From: Cohnella terricola
GTDB taxonomy: Bacteria > Bacillota > Bacilli > Paenibacillales > Paenibacillaceae
Length of the DNA: 64,000 nucleotides
Assembly (NCBI RefSeq): GCF_007786475.1
Contig: NZ_VNJJ01000004.1
Span: 313,058-377,057, forward strand
Direction: 5' to 3'
Shown here: positions 41,472 to 50,371 of the stretch, in pieces
Layout of the letters: each line of letters opens with the position of its first letter
Position numbering within the stretch: the stretch's first letter is position 1
The notes under the pieces: model-generated
Database searches by the model: none
Seen by the model: only the letters and a program-made list of their open reading frames with translations
Told to the model about the DNA's origin: nothing
Made by a program: the position numbers and the translations under genes

Positions 41472-42866
41472 TTACAATCGCGGCAACCGCACGGTAAAGA
41501 CAGTCCCTTCGCCTAGCTGGCTTTCGACTTCGATCGTGCCCTGATGAAGCGAGACGATCTTGCTAACGATAGACAGGCCCAGGCCGCTCCCGCTATCTGA
41601 AGCGGAATGACTTCGGGACTTATCGGCCTTATGGAACCGGTCGAAAATATAAGGAATCTCCGCTTCGGGAATGCCGGCGCCGGTATCCCGGACGTCCACT
41701 GCGATGACATCGCCATCCTCTTCCCTGATGGCGATGCTGACCGTATCTCCCGACTTCGAGAAACGAATGCCGTTCGCGATCAGGTTCAACCACACCTCGT
41801 GCAGCAGTTCTGCATCGGCAACGATCTCCGCCTCCGGCAGATCAAGTTCGAGATTTAGCGCTTTATCCGTCCACTGCCATTCCAGGGCGATCAGAACTTG
41901 CCGGATCTGCTCGTCCAGGCGGAAGCTCTCGACGTGCAGCCGCCGGTCCTCCCGATCGAGCGAAGCCAGTCTGAGCAATTGCGTGCTTAACGAAGACAAG
42001 CGACGGCTTTCTCGCTCGATAATGGTCATATAACGCTCGATCTGCTCGGGAGTCGCCTGATTGTCCAGTACGGCCCTGGCGAAGCCTTGCATCGATGTGA
42101 GCGGCGACTGGAACTCGTGCGACACGTTGGCCACGAATTCTTGCCTCATCCGATCTAATCTGCCGATCGACTCCGCCATGATCGCGAAATGGTCGGCTAG
42201 ATCGCCGATCTCGTCCTTGCGGTTTCGGGATTTCTCCAGCCCGACGTTGAAGTCTCCCTTCACGATTTGCTGCGTCGCTTTTTTCAAATCTTTCAGCGGC
42301 TTCACGACATACCGGGTCGAGACGGCGATTAGAACGAGGCTCGTCAGGAACGTAAACCCAAGAAGAACGGCCACGATCACCCGGATTCCCCCGATCTGCG
42401 CTTCCAAGTCCGGCCGGACGAACAGAGCCGCTTTCCCCTCTTTAGTCCGCAAAGGAATGCCGACGGTGTTGCGGACGCTGTTCTCGAACAGCGAAAATAT
42501 TTTCACCCTGCGGTTCTCTTCCCTCATGCCGTGATAGACGTCCCCGTTCAAGACCGCCCGGATTTCCGCTTCGTTCAGCACGCCGTGCTTGAACGCCCTC
42601 CCGAATACGCGGCCCGTCAGGCTCTCGTCGACCGCATAGATTTGAAACCCAAGAGCCGCGACGCCTTCCAGATACTTATCCAGCTTCACTTCGGACTCTT
42701 GTTCATAGAGCGAGCGGATGCTCTCGCCCATCTTCAATATTTTTTCCTCGTTATCCGTCTTCAGTTGATCCTGATAATACAAGCTCGTCAGCAGCAAGCC
42801 GATCATCCCGCTGACAAAAGCGATCCCTACGAACGTAAGCACGATCCGAACGTATAACGTTCTCAT
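41472..42866 (-). CDS. Sensor histidine kinase
   Basis: A 464-residue membrane kinase: TM1 (IVLTFVGIAFVSGMIGLLL), an extracellular sensor of about 120 residues, TM2 (IVAVLLGFTFLTSLVLIAVS), HAMP (VVKPLKDLKKATQQIVKGDF), the H-box FVANVSHEFQSPLTSMQGFA with phospho-accepting His, N-box LIANGIRFSKSG, and G-boxes DTGAGIPEAEI and GSGLGLSIVSKI. It overlaps the regulator stop (ATGA). The sensor shows no known ligand fold; the operon suggests an envelope or antimicrobial signal. Confidence 0.94.
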   Translation of the reverse strand: MRTLYVRIVLTFVGIAFVSGMIGLLLTSLYYQDQLKTDNEEKILKMGESIRSLYEQESEVKLDKYLEGVAALGFQIYAVDESLTGRVFGRAFKHGVLNEAEIRAVLNGDVYHGMREENRRVKIFSLFENSVRNTVGIPLRTKEGKAALFVRPDLEAQIGGIRVIVAVLLGFTFLTSLVLIAVSTRYVVKPLKDLKKATQQIVKGDFNVGLEKSRNRKDEIGDLADHFAIMAESIGRLDRMRQEFVANVSHEFQSPLTSMQGFARAVLDNQATPEQIERYMTIIERESRRLSSLSTQLLRLASLDREDRRLHVESFRLDEQIRQVLIALEWQWTDKALNLELDLPEAEIVADAELLHEVWLNLIANGIRFSKSGDTVSIAIREEDGDVIAVDVRDTGAGIPEAEIPYIFDRFHKADKSRSHSASDSGSGLGLSIVSKIVSLHQGTIEVESQLGEGTVFTVRLPRL

Positions 42867-43543
42867 TCGTCCCTCACCTCAAGCTTATAGCCGAGCCCGC
42901 GAATCGTCGTAATGACGAAATCCTCCTGCCTGTCGGCGAATCGCTCGCGCAGCCTTTTCACGTGCACGTCGACCGTCCGGCTATCCCCTTCGTAGTCCGC
43001 TCCCCAGACCAATTGTATCAACTGCTCCCGGGTATAGATGCGCCCAGGCTGGCTGGCAAGCTGGGCAAGCAGCTCGAATTCGCGCAGAGGGATCGTGACA
43101 GGCTCGTCCTCGACGCGAATCTCGTAGCCTTTCCGATCGATGCTTACGCTGCCCAGTTTGATCACTTCGGAAGAAACGAGCTTGTATCTGCGCAGCAGCG
43201 CTTTGATTCTGAACAGCAGCTCCTTCGGCTCAAACGGCTTGACCAAATAATCGTCCGTTCCTGCGTTGTACCCCTGCTCCTTATCTTCGAGTTGTCCCTT
43301 GGCCGTCAGCATGATGACTGGGATGTCGTAGTGCTCCCTGATCTCGCGGCACAGCTCAAGCCCGTCCATCCCCGGCATCATCACGTCGACAATCGCCAGA
43401 TGAACCTGCTCGCTCTCGCATATTCGGGCCGCCTGTATCCCGTCCTCCGCCTCCAATACGATGTATCCTTCTCTGCTCAGAACGAGCCGCAGCAGCTCCC
43501 TGATCGACGGATCGTCGTCCGCCGCAACAACGCGAATTCTCAT
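42863..43543 (-). CDS. OmpR/PhoB-family response regulator
   Basis: A 226-residue regulator: receiver with acidic DDD near the start (VVAADDDPS), phospho-acceptor Asp in LAIVDVMMPGMDGLE, Thr in VIMLTAKG and Lys in YLVKPFEPKEL. The C-terminal winged helix ends with DSRTVDVHVKRLRERFADRQ and TIRGLGYKLEV. It is the promoter-proximal gene of the RR-HK-MMPL operon. Known for the family: binding to direct repeats; none was identified for it here. Confidence 0.95.
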   Translation of the reverse strand: MRIRVVAADDDPSIRELLRLVLSREGYIVLEAEDGIQAARICESEQVHLAIVDVMMPGMDGLELCREIREHYDIPVIMLTAKGQLEDKEQGYNAGTDDYLVKPFEPKELLFRIKALLRRYKLVSSEVIKLGSVSIDRKGYEIRVEDEPVTIPLREFELLAQLASQPGRIYTREQLIQLVWGADYEGDSRTVDVHVKRLRERFADRQEDFVITTIRGLGYKLEVRDE

Positions 43544-43713
43544 AGCCGAAATCTCTCCTCATGCCTAACGGCAGCGCTCGCGATTTTTTGGCTACAGTAT
43601 ATCATAGTTTGACACGGCAACCCGTATACAGTAACCCCCGACAAGCAGCTGTGAAACCGTATTCCTTTTCGCCCTTTGCCGCGATAATGCGAGGAAGATG
43701 CACTGGTTTCATC

Positions 43714-43892
43714 CCGCCATTGTTGCTTTTTGCGACAAAGGGAAGAGGTGTTCCGGACTTATCCGCGCCATTGTCGCTTTTTACGACAATGGTGAAGGTT
43801 GTTCCGGGCTCGAACACGTTATTGTCGCTTTTTACAGCAATGAGAGCATGATCCGTGGGTTTCAACCCGTCATTGTCGCTTTTCGCGACAAT
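43714..43892. repeat. 51-bp tandem array with hairpin core, four copies
   Basis: CATTGT(T/C)GCTTTTTGCGACA-like cores start at 43718, 43769, 43820 and 43871, each exactly 51 bp apart. The core is the same hairpin as in the array at 15.3 kb, but the linkers here are unrelated both to that array and to each other. It lies downstream of MMPL transporter 2 and upstream of the response regulator. No gene is seen in 43544-43970. Confidence 0.9.
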
Positions 43893-43921
43893 GGGAGACG
43901 GTGCACTAGGGCGTTGCACCT

Positions 43922-43955
43922 GTTAAAACAAAGAAGCTCGCCCCAAGGCAAGCTC
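43922..43955 (-). terminator. Terminator of MMPL transporter 2
   Basis: GAGCTTGCC / GGCGAGCTTC stem followed on the minus strand by TTTGTTTT, about 16 bp after the stop codon. Confidence 0.75.
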
Positions 43956-43970
43956 CTTTGCAGCTAAACG

Positions 43971-46283
43971 CTATTGTTTCGCGACCGCGTTCGAATTGTC
44001 GCCCCGGTTCTGCGAGGCAGAGTGGGACCTATCCGACCGGCGGCGTCCGGGAAACCACCAACTCGCCCGGCCGAGCAGTTTCATCGTGACGGGCACAAGC
44101 AGCATGCGGACGACAGTCGAATCGAGCGCGATGGCGACGGCCATGCCGAAGCCAAGCATCTGGATCGGCAGCACGCCCGAGAACGAGAAGCCCGCGAAGA
44201 CGGCAACCATCAGTACGGCCGCCCCGGTAATCAGCGGACCGGTCTTCTCCATTCCTTCGGCGATGCTGTTCTCGTGTTGGCCGGTTCGCTCGTATTCTTC
44301 CTTGACGCGGCTCACGAGGAACACCTCGTAGTCCGTGCTGAGTCCGAATAGCAGCGCCAGCAGCAGCACCGGAACGAAGTGGATAACGTACCCGTTCGCT
44401 TCCACGTCGAAGATTTCCGAACCGTGGCCGAGAGCGAACACGAAGACGAGTATGCCGTACGTCGCCGCCACCGAGAACAAATTCAGGACGATCGCTTTAA
44501 GCGGCAGGAGCAGACTTCTGAAGGTCAGAACTAATATTAGGAAAATGAGCACGAGCATCACGCCCAGCGCCGGGAGCAGACTGTCGCTGATCGCTTTGGA
44601 CGTATCCATGCCGACCGCCGTTTCTCCTCCGATGCTGAAAGATGTTCCTTCCGGCAATTCGAATCCGGGCAACACGACGTCGCGCAGGCGCGTGACGACT
44701 TCCCTGCCGGCTTCGCTCGACTCGAATTGATCCAACTTCACCTCGAGCAGGACGGTATGCCGATCAACGCTCACATAGCGATCGACCATATATTGAACGT
44801 CGTCGGGCAGCGCGCCGGCTGCTCCGTTCAGCAGGCCCGATATGACGGCGGGTTCCATCCCCGGGAAGAAGGATGCGGCCGACGTCACTCCGGACACGTG
44901 ATCCTGCCGGCTTAATTCGGTTTGCAAGGAAGCGATTTTCGCAAGCGCTTCGGGCTTGCTCAGGTCAGCCTGCTCGTTATGCAGCACGACGCTGATCTGG
45001 TTCGCCGATCCGGCGCCGAACGAATCCTCCAACAGCTTGAAGCCCTGGCGGACGGAAGTGTCCGCCGGCAGCATCCGGACGTCCGGGGAATCGAGTTTCA
45101 TATCGAGCGCCGGCGCTGCGAACGCTCCCATAACCGCCAGCGTCACGATCAGGAACAGCGCCGGACGGCGCATGATCGCTTTCGTCCATCTCTGCCAGCC
45201 GCTCTCGCGCGCGCTTGCCCGAGGACGCAGGAACGGTATGCTGCCTTTGTTGATGCGGACCCCCAAGATGACGAGCACCGCCGGAAGCAGCGTCAAGCTG
45301 GCCAAACCGGCCACGAATACGACGACGATGCCCCCGAAGGCGATCGCTTTAATTGCCGCGATCGGGACGGTGAACAGCGCGGACAGCGCGGCGATGACGG
45401 TGATCGCCGAGAAGAACACCGTGTGTCCGGCCGTGCGCAGCGTCGTCGCCAACGCCTCTCTCTTATCTCGACCGGCGGCAAGCTCCGCCTTGAAACGGCT
45501 GACGATAAACAAAGAGTAGTCGATTCCGACTCCGAGCCCGAGCATCATCGCGGAATTCGTCACGAATACAGACAGCTCCACTTCCCGCGCGACGAGATAG
45601 ACGATGCCCATGGCGACAAGCACGGAGGCGATCGTCACGATCAGCGGCGTAACCGTCGCCATCAAGGAACGGAATACGAGCAGAAGAATAATGATGATCA
45701 GCGGAAATACGATCATCTCCGCCCGCGCGAGTCCTTGCTGGCTCTGCACGCTGCTCTCGCCCCAGAACGCGGCGGAGCCTACCAGGTAAGCTTCCGCGTC
45801 GAGACTTTCGGCCTGCTTGACGACGCGTTTCTCGTAATCCGGCATTTTGTTGATCGCGAATTCCCGTTTCATATTCATATCGACGAAGGCGATGCTGAGA
45901 TTGGGATCCTTGCCGACAAGACCCGATCCGATTCCCTCCGACGCGTTCAGAATGCTGAATACGCCGGATACGCCTTCCTCCGTTTGTAGCCGGTCGACGA
46001 TTTGCTTCAGCTTGTCGTTATATTCCGGAGAGCCTGCGGTATGCCGCGGGTCCTTCAGAACGAGCGTCAGCGAACTCTCCGACCGGCTGCCGAATTCCGA
46101 AGCAAGCAGCTTGCCCGCCGTCAGCGATTGGGAACCGGGAACTTCCCAGCCCCCTCCGCTCAGAAGCGGCGTCAGCTTTCCGAAGCCGTATCCTCCGAAT
46201 AACACAAGCACGATCCATACCGCCACGACGCCCCACCGCATCTTATACAGCGCTTTTCCCCAATTCCCCAACCATCCGTGCAT
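43971..46283 (-). CDS. MMPL-family (RND) membrane transporter 2
   Basis: A 770-residue 12-helix transporter: TM1 MRWGVVAVWIVLVLFGGYGF, MMPL block MMLGLGVGIDYSLFIVSRFK in half one and LLFGLSTDYEVFLVSRVKEE in half two. It resembles drug or lipid exporters of the YdfJ/MmpL class. The start at 46283 (MHGWLGNWGKAL) is preferred because GGTGG lies 6 bp upstream; TTG at 46340 and ATG at 46304 are in or near the operator and lack a site. It is downstream of a TetR gene with a palindromic operator between them. Confidence 0.9.
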   Translation of the reverse strand: MHGWLGNWGKALYKMRWGVVAVWIVLVLFGGYGFGKLTPLLSGGGWEVPGSQSLTAGKLLASEFGSRSESSLTLVLKDPRHTAGSPEYNDKLKQIVDRLQTEEGVSGVFSILNASEGIGSGLVGKDPNLSIAFVDMNMKREFAINKMPDYEKRVVKQAESLDAEAYLVGSAAFWGESSVQSQQGLARAEMIVFPLIIIILLLVFRSLMATVTPLIVTIASVLVAMGIVYLVAREVELSVFVTNSAMMLGLGVGIDYSLFIVSRFKAELAAGRDKREALATTLRTAGHTVFFSAITVIAALSALFTVPIAAIKAIAFGGIVVVFVAGLASLTLLPAVLVILGVRINKGSIPFLRPRASARESGWQRWTKAIMRRPALFLIVTLAVMGAFAAPALDMKLDSPDVRMLPADTSVRQGFKLLEDSFGAGSANQISVVLHNEQADLSKPEALAKIASLQTELSRQDHVSGVTSAASFFPGMEPAVISGLLNGAAGALPDDVQYMVDRYVSVDRHTVLLEVKLDQFESSEAGREVVTRLRDVVLPGFELPEGTSFSIGGETAVGMDTSKAISDSLLPALGVMLVLIFLILVLTFRSLLLPLKAIVLNLFSVAATYGILVFVFALGHGSEIFDVEANGYVIHFVPVLLLALLFGLSTDYEVFLVSRVKEEYERTGQHENSIAEGMEKTGPLITGAAVLMVAVFAGFSFSGVLPIQMLGFGMAVAIALDSTVVRMLLVPVTMKLLGRASWWFPGRRRSDRSHSASQNRGDNSNAVAKQ

Positions 46284-46339
46284 CTCTCTCCACCGCTTTC
46301 CCATTTTGTTTTTACGCAGCTTGTTTCGGAATTTATGCA

Positions 46340-46367
46340 ATTATTGTTTGATCGTTCAAACAATAAT
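46340..46367. promoter_or_regulatory. TetR operator in front of MMPL transporter 2
   Basis: A 28-bp near-perfect palindrome: ATTATTGTTTGA and TCAAACAATAAT arms around a 4-bp centre. On the minus strand it overlaps a likely -35 (TTGAAC). Its core GTTTGA-CGTTCA is shared with the site in front of the tetR gene (47032). Confidence 0.75.
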
Positions 46368-46388
46368 CGTTAAAAAGAAAGAGCCGTT

Positions 46389-46988
46389 TCACGGTTCCTT
46401 CTTCTTAATCAATCGGTCATAATACGCGCTCAGCATATCGGCCACCATGTCATAGGCTTCATCGTATTTGAAGTCGGGATCGGCGACCCTCTGCAAACCC
46501 AAGCCTTCGATCATGGAATAGAGCAAGGCGGCGATCGTCTCGCACTGTTCCCTTGGAAATCCGCTGATCGATTCGATCGAATCGGTAATGTACTTGCGTT
46601 TGATCTCGAGCGTTTCCTTAAGCGTGTCCGCGGCATTCTCGTTGCGAAGGCCGATGGCGAACAGCTCGTAACGCAGCCGGAACCAATCCGGCTCCTGAAA
46701 CGCGCGGCTCTTCGGCAGTTCGAGCAGCTTGGCGATCGCGTCGCTCGTTAGCGAATCCTGCCGTTCGCCCGGCAGTAAAGGCGTTAACGCTTCGCAATAC
46801 TTTCGCGTTTCCCTGCGAAACACCTCGGCGAAGAGCTGGTCCTTGCTCGGAAAATAGTAGTTGATCAGCCCTTGCGCCACGCCTGCCGAGTTCGCGATTT
46901 CTTTGGTCGAGGCTTTGTCGTAGCCTTTCTCCGACAATACTTGGTAAGCGGCCGCGATAATTCTTTCTCTCTTGTCCGCGTCTGTCAT
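46389..46988 (-). CDS. TetR-family repressor of MMPL transporter 2
   Basis: A 199-residue regulator from MTDADKRERIIAAA. HTH: ASTKEIANSAGVAQGLINYY. C-terminal ligand domain of ordinary length. The reading frame is open back to 47081, but a promoter (TTGCGT/TATACT, 47076-47081 and 47053-47058 on the minus strand, 17-bp spacer) and an operator occupy that stretch, so an internal start is required; the ribosome site is weak. It is co-directional with the transporter gene 105 bp downstream; operators sit before both genes. Confidence 0.88.
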   Translation of the reverse strand: MTDADKRERIIAAAYQVLSEKGYDKASTKEIANSAGVAQGLINYYFPSKDQLFAEVFRRETRKYCEALTPLLPGERQDSLTSDAIAKLLELPKSRAFQEPDWFRLRYELFAIGLRNENAADTLKETLEIKRKYITDSIESISGFPREQCETIAALLYSMIEGLGLQRVADPDFKYDEAYDMVADMLSAYYDRLIKKKEP

Positions 46989-47031
46989 CGGCTCACACAT
47001 CCCGCGCATCCGTAGTAGGGTTGAACGAAAA

Positions 47032-47081
47032 TTTGAATGAACGTTCAAACAGAGTATACATGAACCCGATTCGAAACGCAA
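47032..47081 (-). promoter_or_regulatory. Autoregulated tetR promoter and operator
   Basis: TTGCGT (47076-47081), 17-bp spacer, TATACT (47053-47058), read on the minus strand. The operator TTTGAATGAACGTTCAAA (47032-47049) follows immediately at the expected transcript start. It shares GTTTGAACGTTCA with the transporter operator. Confidence 0.7.
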
Positions 47082-47090
47082 TCGGGTTCA
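47061..47090 (-). terminator. Stem-loop after the COG4705-like gene
   Basis: TGAACCCGATT / AATCGGGTTCA with an 8-nt loop, 13 bp after the stop codon. The T run is poor, and the stem overlaps the tetR promoter. Confidence 0.5.
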
Positions 47091-47102
47091 TTCAAACTCC
47101 AA

Positions 47103-48320
47103 TTATTGATTTGCTTCGCTTAAGATACTAAGCGAGTCATTAAGCGAAGAGACGCACTGGCTGGCAGGTTTTCCATTGCGAACAGCAGTCAATACCGCGT
47201 CGATCGTTCCATCGATTCGGGTCCACGTGGAGCTGTCAATTTTTCTAAGCTTGGGCTCTGCCGTGTCCCATTGATGCTCCAGATTGTCAGCGCCCTTCTT
47301 CGCGGCAGCAAAGTCCTTCGCGTTCACGGCGTTCAACATATCCTTTTCTATATTCACGAAATCCGTCAGTTGTCCGGCTAATGAAGCTGAATTGGACGCT
47401 GATCCGGAAGAATCGACTTGCGATGCGATTTTATTGCTCAACTGAACATATCCGCCGATGCCGACAGCTAAGAAAATGCAAAGTGCGGCAACAGTTTGAA
47501 CGAGAACGTTTCTTTTGCTTTCTTTTGCATGCCCCGACTCTACGGTATCGCTTTTCGGTGCCGTATCGATCTTGGTAATCGCCAAGAAAATGGTGACAGC
47601 CAAAATCGCAATTAGAAAAATGACGCTCGTAATCGTTGTACCTAAGCCTAATCCGCCATTCATTTTGGTTTGGGACAAATAGTCGCCTAAGGATGCTCCA
47701 AGCGGACGAGTCAGAATATAAACGACCCAGAAAGCCAATACCGCATCAAGACGCAGCCATTTCCAAGCCAAATACATAATCGCAATGATAATTACGACCG
47801 TGATGCCTGTGTTAAAGTAGCCAAGTCCGAGCTGTTCGGAATACAGATCGCCGACGGCTGTTCCAAGGGCGAATGTGAATAAAATGGTTAGCCAATAATA
47901 AACTTCGCGCTTCCTTGTGTAGATCGAGTGAATGGAGAGCGTCTTTTCGCTTGCGTACCAAACCAGGAAAGTCAAACCCAGCAGGATGCTGAATACGATC
48001 GTGCTTTGCTCCAACGGCACTCCCATCGCATCCGTCAAATTATCGGTTACCAGGGTTCCGAAAACGCTGATCAATACGACGGTTAGCCAATAGATGCCGG
48101 GTACATATTTCGTTGCTCTGAATTGAAGGACAAATACGATGAAAAACGCGACTCCCATAATAATCGTCGTGTTCGTTAAACCGAATCCCAGGTTAAAGTT
48201 TAGAAAATCGGCGAACGTTTCGCCTACCGTAGTGCAGAGAACCTTAATGATCCAGAAATATATCGTAACTTCCGGTACCTTGCTAAGTAAACTTTTCATT
48301 TTGTGTGGTTGTTCCGGCAT
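47103..48320 (-). CDS. COG4705-like repeat membrane protein
   Basis: A 405-residue membrane protein starting MPEQPHKMKSLLSKVPEVTI, with GAGGAGG 9-10 bp upstream. It has nine or so hydrophobic segments. Four internal repeats are visible with pattern (G)T-x-G/T-D/E-x-(L)-x-LG-x-G: TTVGETFADFLNFNLGFGLT, FGTLVTDNLTDAMGVPLEQS, LGTAVGDLYSEQLGLGYFNT and LGASLGDYLSQTKMNGGLGL. After the last membrane span (about residue 295) follows an extracytoplasmic Ser/Ala-rich helical domain. Function unknown; the conserved Asp/Glu in membrane repeats suggest an ion or small-solute path (inference). Confidence 0.72.
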   Translation of the reverse strand: MPEQPHKMKSLLSKVPEVTIYFWIIKVLCTTVGETFADFLNFNLGFGLTNTTIIMGVAFFIVFVLQFRATKYVPGIYWLTVVLISVFGTLVTDNLTDAMGVPLEQSTIVFSILLGLTFLVWYASEKTLSIHSIYTRKREVYYWLTILFTFALGTAVGDLYSEQLGLGYFNTGITVVIIIAIMYLAWKWLRLDAVLAFWVVYILTRPLGASLGDYLSQTKMNGGLGLGTTITSVIFLIAILAVTIFLAITKIDTAPKSDTVESGHAKESKRNVLVQTVAALCIFLAVGIGGYVQLSNKIASQVDSSGSASNSASLAGQLTDFVNIEKDMLNAVNAKDFAAAKKGADNLEHQWDTAEPKLRKIDSSTWTRIDGTIDAVLTAVRNGKPASQCVSSLNDSLSILSEANQ

Positions 48321-48411
48321 GAAGCATAACCTCCTCAGTTTGTTTCAACTTGTTTTGATCCTAGATTAGCCTTCGGACATTAATAATTTCTTAAGAAGAT
48401 CTATACTGTGC

Positions 48412-48437
48412 AAAAACCCCGGCATCCTTGCCCGGGG
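48412..48437 (-). terminator. Terminator upstream of the COG4705-like gene
   Basis: CCCCGGGCAAGGATGCCGGGG folds as a stem and is followed by TTTTTG on the minus strand. It lies about 90 bp before the COG4705-like start, with no minus-strand gene further upstream, so it would end a short leader or small RNA, or attenuate this gene. Confidence 0.55.
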
Positions 48438-48486
48438 CCTTCAGATTTTAGTTATTTATTTAACATAGACACTCACAAATTCCCAC

Positions 48487-48543
48487 TTGAATACGAACAT
48501 CAGTTCTGGATATAATAATAATCACTCAGAGAACATATGTTCG
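48487..48543 (+). promoter_or_regulatory. SOS promoter with two LexA boxes
   Basis: TTGAAT (48487-48492), 18-bp spacer, TATAAT (48511-48516). LexA box 1 CGAACATCAGTTCT (48494-48507) is inside the spacer; box 2 AGAACATATGTTCG (48530-48543) covers the early transcribed region. Both fit the Bacillus consensus GAAC-N4-GTTC. Confidence 0.9.
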
Positions 48544-48559
48544 TTTTGGAGGGGTTGCG

Positions 48560-49828
48560 ATGGCCGGTAAACAACAAGAGCGCACGATCATGCTAATTGA
48601 CGGTCAATCGTTTTATGCTTCTGTCGAAAAAGCAGCTCACCCGGAATACCGCGATAAGCCGGTGGCGGTTGGAGATCCGGAGAGGAGATCCGGCATTATT
48701 CTAGCCGCCTGTCCGATCGCTAAAGCGCGTGGCGTCACTACGGCCGAACGCGTGGGCGAAGCGATTGCGAAGTGTCCGGATCTCATCGTCATACGCCCCC
48801 GAATGCAAACCTATATTACAATTTCCCTTTTGATCACGGAAATATACGAGTCGTTTACCGACCTGGTGGAGCCGTACTCGATCGATGAACAATTTCTCGA
48901 CGTGACAGGGTCCTTTGCCGATCGAGACCATCCCGAATACCTGGCGTACGAGATCCAGACGAAAGTACTTTTGTCTACGGGCGTATGGTCGCGGGTGGGC
49001 GTGGGCCCGTCGAAAATACTTGCCAAAATGGCAACCGACAACTTCGCCAAGAAACGTGAAGACGGCATTTTCAAGCTGGGGGACAGCAACATCGAGAAGG
49101 AGCTGTGGCCGTTGCCGGTACAACAAATGTTTATGGTCGGCTCCAAAATGACTCACCATTTCTGGCGAATGGGGTTACAGACGATCGGCGACGTCGCGCG
49201 AATGGAACTTGGCGAGTTCAAGCGGAGAATGCGGTGGGAAATGGGGAAGCAATCGGATATCCAGGCGGAATACTATTGGCAGACCGCGCGCGGCATCGAT
49301 CCGAGTCCGGTCATCGCGTCGGTGCGAGGCGCCTTGAAATCGGTCAGCCACGGCAAGGCGCTGCGCGCGAATCTTTACCGTAGATTAGCCGACATCGAAG
49401 TGGTCCTCCTCGAACTCGTCATCGAAGTGTGCCGCCGGGCGCGCCGTCTGGGCAAGCAAGGCCGGGTCGTGTCCGTTGGAGCCGTAGAGACGGACGGGGA
49501 ACGGACGTCGTCGTTCGGACGCCAAATGACGCTGCCGCATGCGACGTCGCTAACGCACGAGGTGGCCGCCGCGGTGCGCAAATTATTCGTGGAATACTGG
49601 CGTGGGTTACCGATCAGCCGTGTATTTATTTCGCTTACCCAACTTTCCGACGACGATACGTACCAACTGACGCTGTTTGAGGACCGCGCGGCGGCGTTCA
49701 ACCTGGAGAAAACAGCCGATTCGATCAAAGACCGGTTCGGCGATGCCGCGATCATGCGCGCATCCTCCCTGCTTCAGTCAGGCGTGGCTAGAGAGAGAGC
49801 CGCACAGATCGGAGGTCATTACCGGTGA
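48560..49828 (+). CDS. Y-family translesion DNA polymerase (UvrX/YqjW type)
   Basis: Error-prone polymerase that copies damaged DNA, 422 residues. Palm motifs: LIDGQSFYASVE (metal Asp 14) and VEPYSIDEQFLDV (catalytic Asp-Glu). The GVGPSKILAKMATDNFAKK finger/thumb segment and a little-finger domain (SVSHGKALRANLYRRLADIE region) follow. The Gln in DGQ and the sub-family context fit UvrX rather than DinB. Ribosome site GGAGG 8 bp upstream. Two LexA boxes sit in its promoter. Its stop overlaps the next start (GTGA). Confidence 0.93.
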   Translation: MAGKQQERTIMLIDGQSFYASVEKAAHPEYRDKPVAVGDPERRSGIILAACPIAKARGVTTAERVGEAIAKCPDLIVIRPRMQTYITISLLITEIYESFTDLVEPYSIDEQFLDVTGSFADRDHPEYLAYEIQTKVLLSTGVWSRVGVGPSKILAKMATDNFAKKREDGIFKLGDSNIEKELWPLPVQQMFMVGSKMTHHFWRMGLQTIGDVARMELGEFKRRMRWEMGKQSDIQAEYYWQTARGIDPSPVIASVRGALKSVSHGKALRANLYRRLADIEVVLLELVIEVCRRARRLGKQGRVVSVGAVETDGERTSSFGRQMTLPHATSLTHEVAAAVRKLFVEYWRGLPISRVFISLTQLSDDDTYQLTLFEDRAAAFNLEKTADSIKDRFGDAAIMRASSLLQSGVARERAAQIGGHYR

Positions 49829-50298
49829 GCAAACTCGAGGGCAACGTGCGATGGCAATCGAAAATGTTATTGACCGAGCATCAAGAGCAATATGAATCAC
49901 GTAGCCATGCAAAGCCTGCAGGCCGCGCAACGCCGGAAGAACTGACGATGATCCGGGATTACGTCCTGCTCCCGCATCTTTTGACCATTTTGCAGAACTG
50001 CTTGGAGGAAGTTCAAAATTCGTCGAATGTCTTGAAAAAGGTGTATGCCGCTTTGACGCAGCTGTTCATAAACCGGGTCATGAAGGACATATCCCGCGTG
50101 AAGCGTGAACTGAGCCGGCGCAATATCAAGATCCTGAGCGATGAACAAGCGGATTTAGTCGTTTATCATCAATATGTATGCCGTGGGTACGAAGAACGTT
50201 TCGGAATGGTACGCGAGGTCATGCGGTCGGAAATTAGTGTACGACTCACGAAATATATCAGCGAAATGTCCGCACTTTTGAAGGACTATGCGAAGTAA
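49825..50298 (+). CDS. YolD-like N-terminus joined to a YhjD-like domain
   Basis: A 157-residue partner of the SOS polymerase. Residues 1-25 (KLEGNVRWQSKMLLTEHQEQ) match the start of YolD-like proteins, which usually accompany UvrX-type polymerases. From about residue 40 (MIRDYVLLPHLLTILQ ... VYHQYVCRGYEERFGMV) it instead resembles the YhjD family. The body of YolD is absent. GTG start at 49825 overlaps the polymerase stop, so they are translated together. Either a true fusion or YolD replaced by another gene; function unknown. Confidence 0.7.
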   Translation: MSKLEGNVRWQSKMLLTEHQEQYESRSHAKPAGRATPEELTMIRDYVLLPHLLTILQNCLEEVQNSSNVLKKVYAALTQLFINRVMKDISRVKRELSRRNIKILSDEQADLVVYHQYVCRGYEERFGMVREVMRSEISVRLTKYISEMSALLKDYAK

Positions 50299-50371
50299 AA
50301 CTTCTTATTCAAAAGAACCCCTTATTTTTCACGTCGTCTCGCTTATACTGAAAATAAGGAGGGGACGAACC

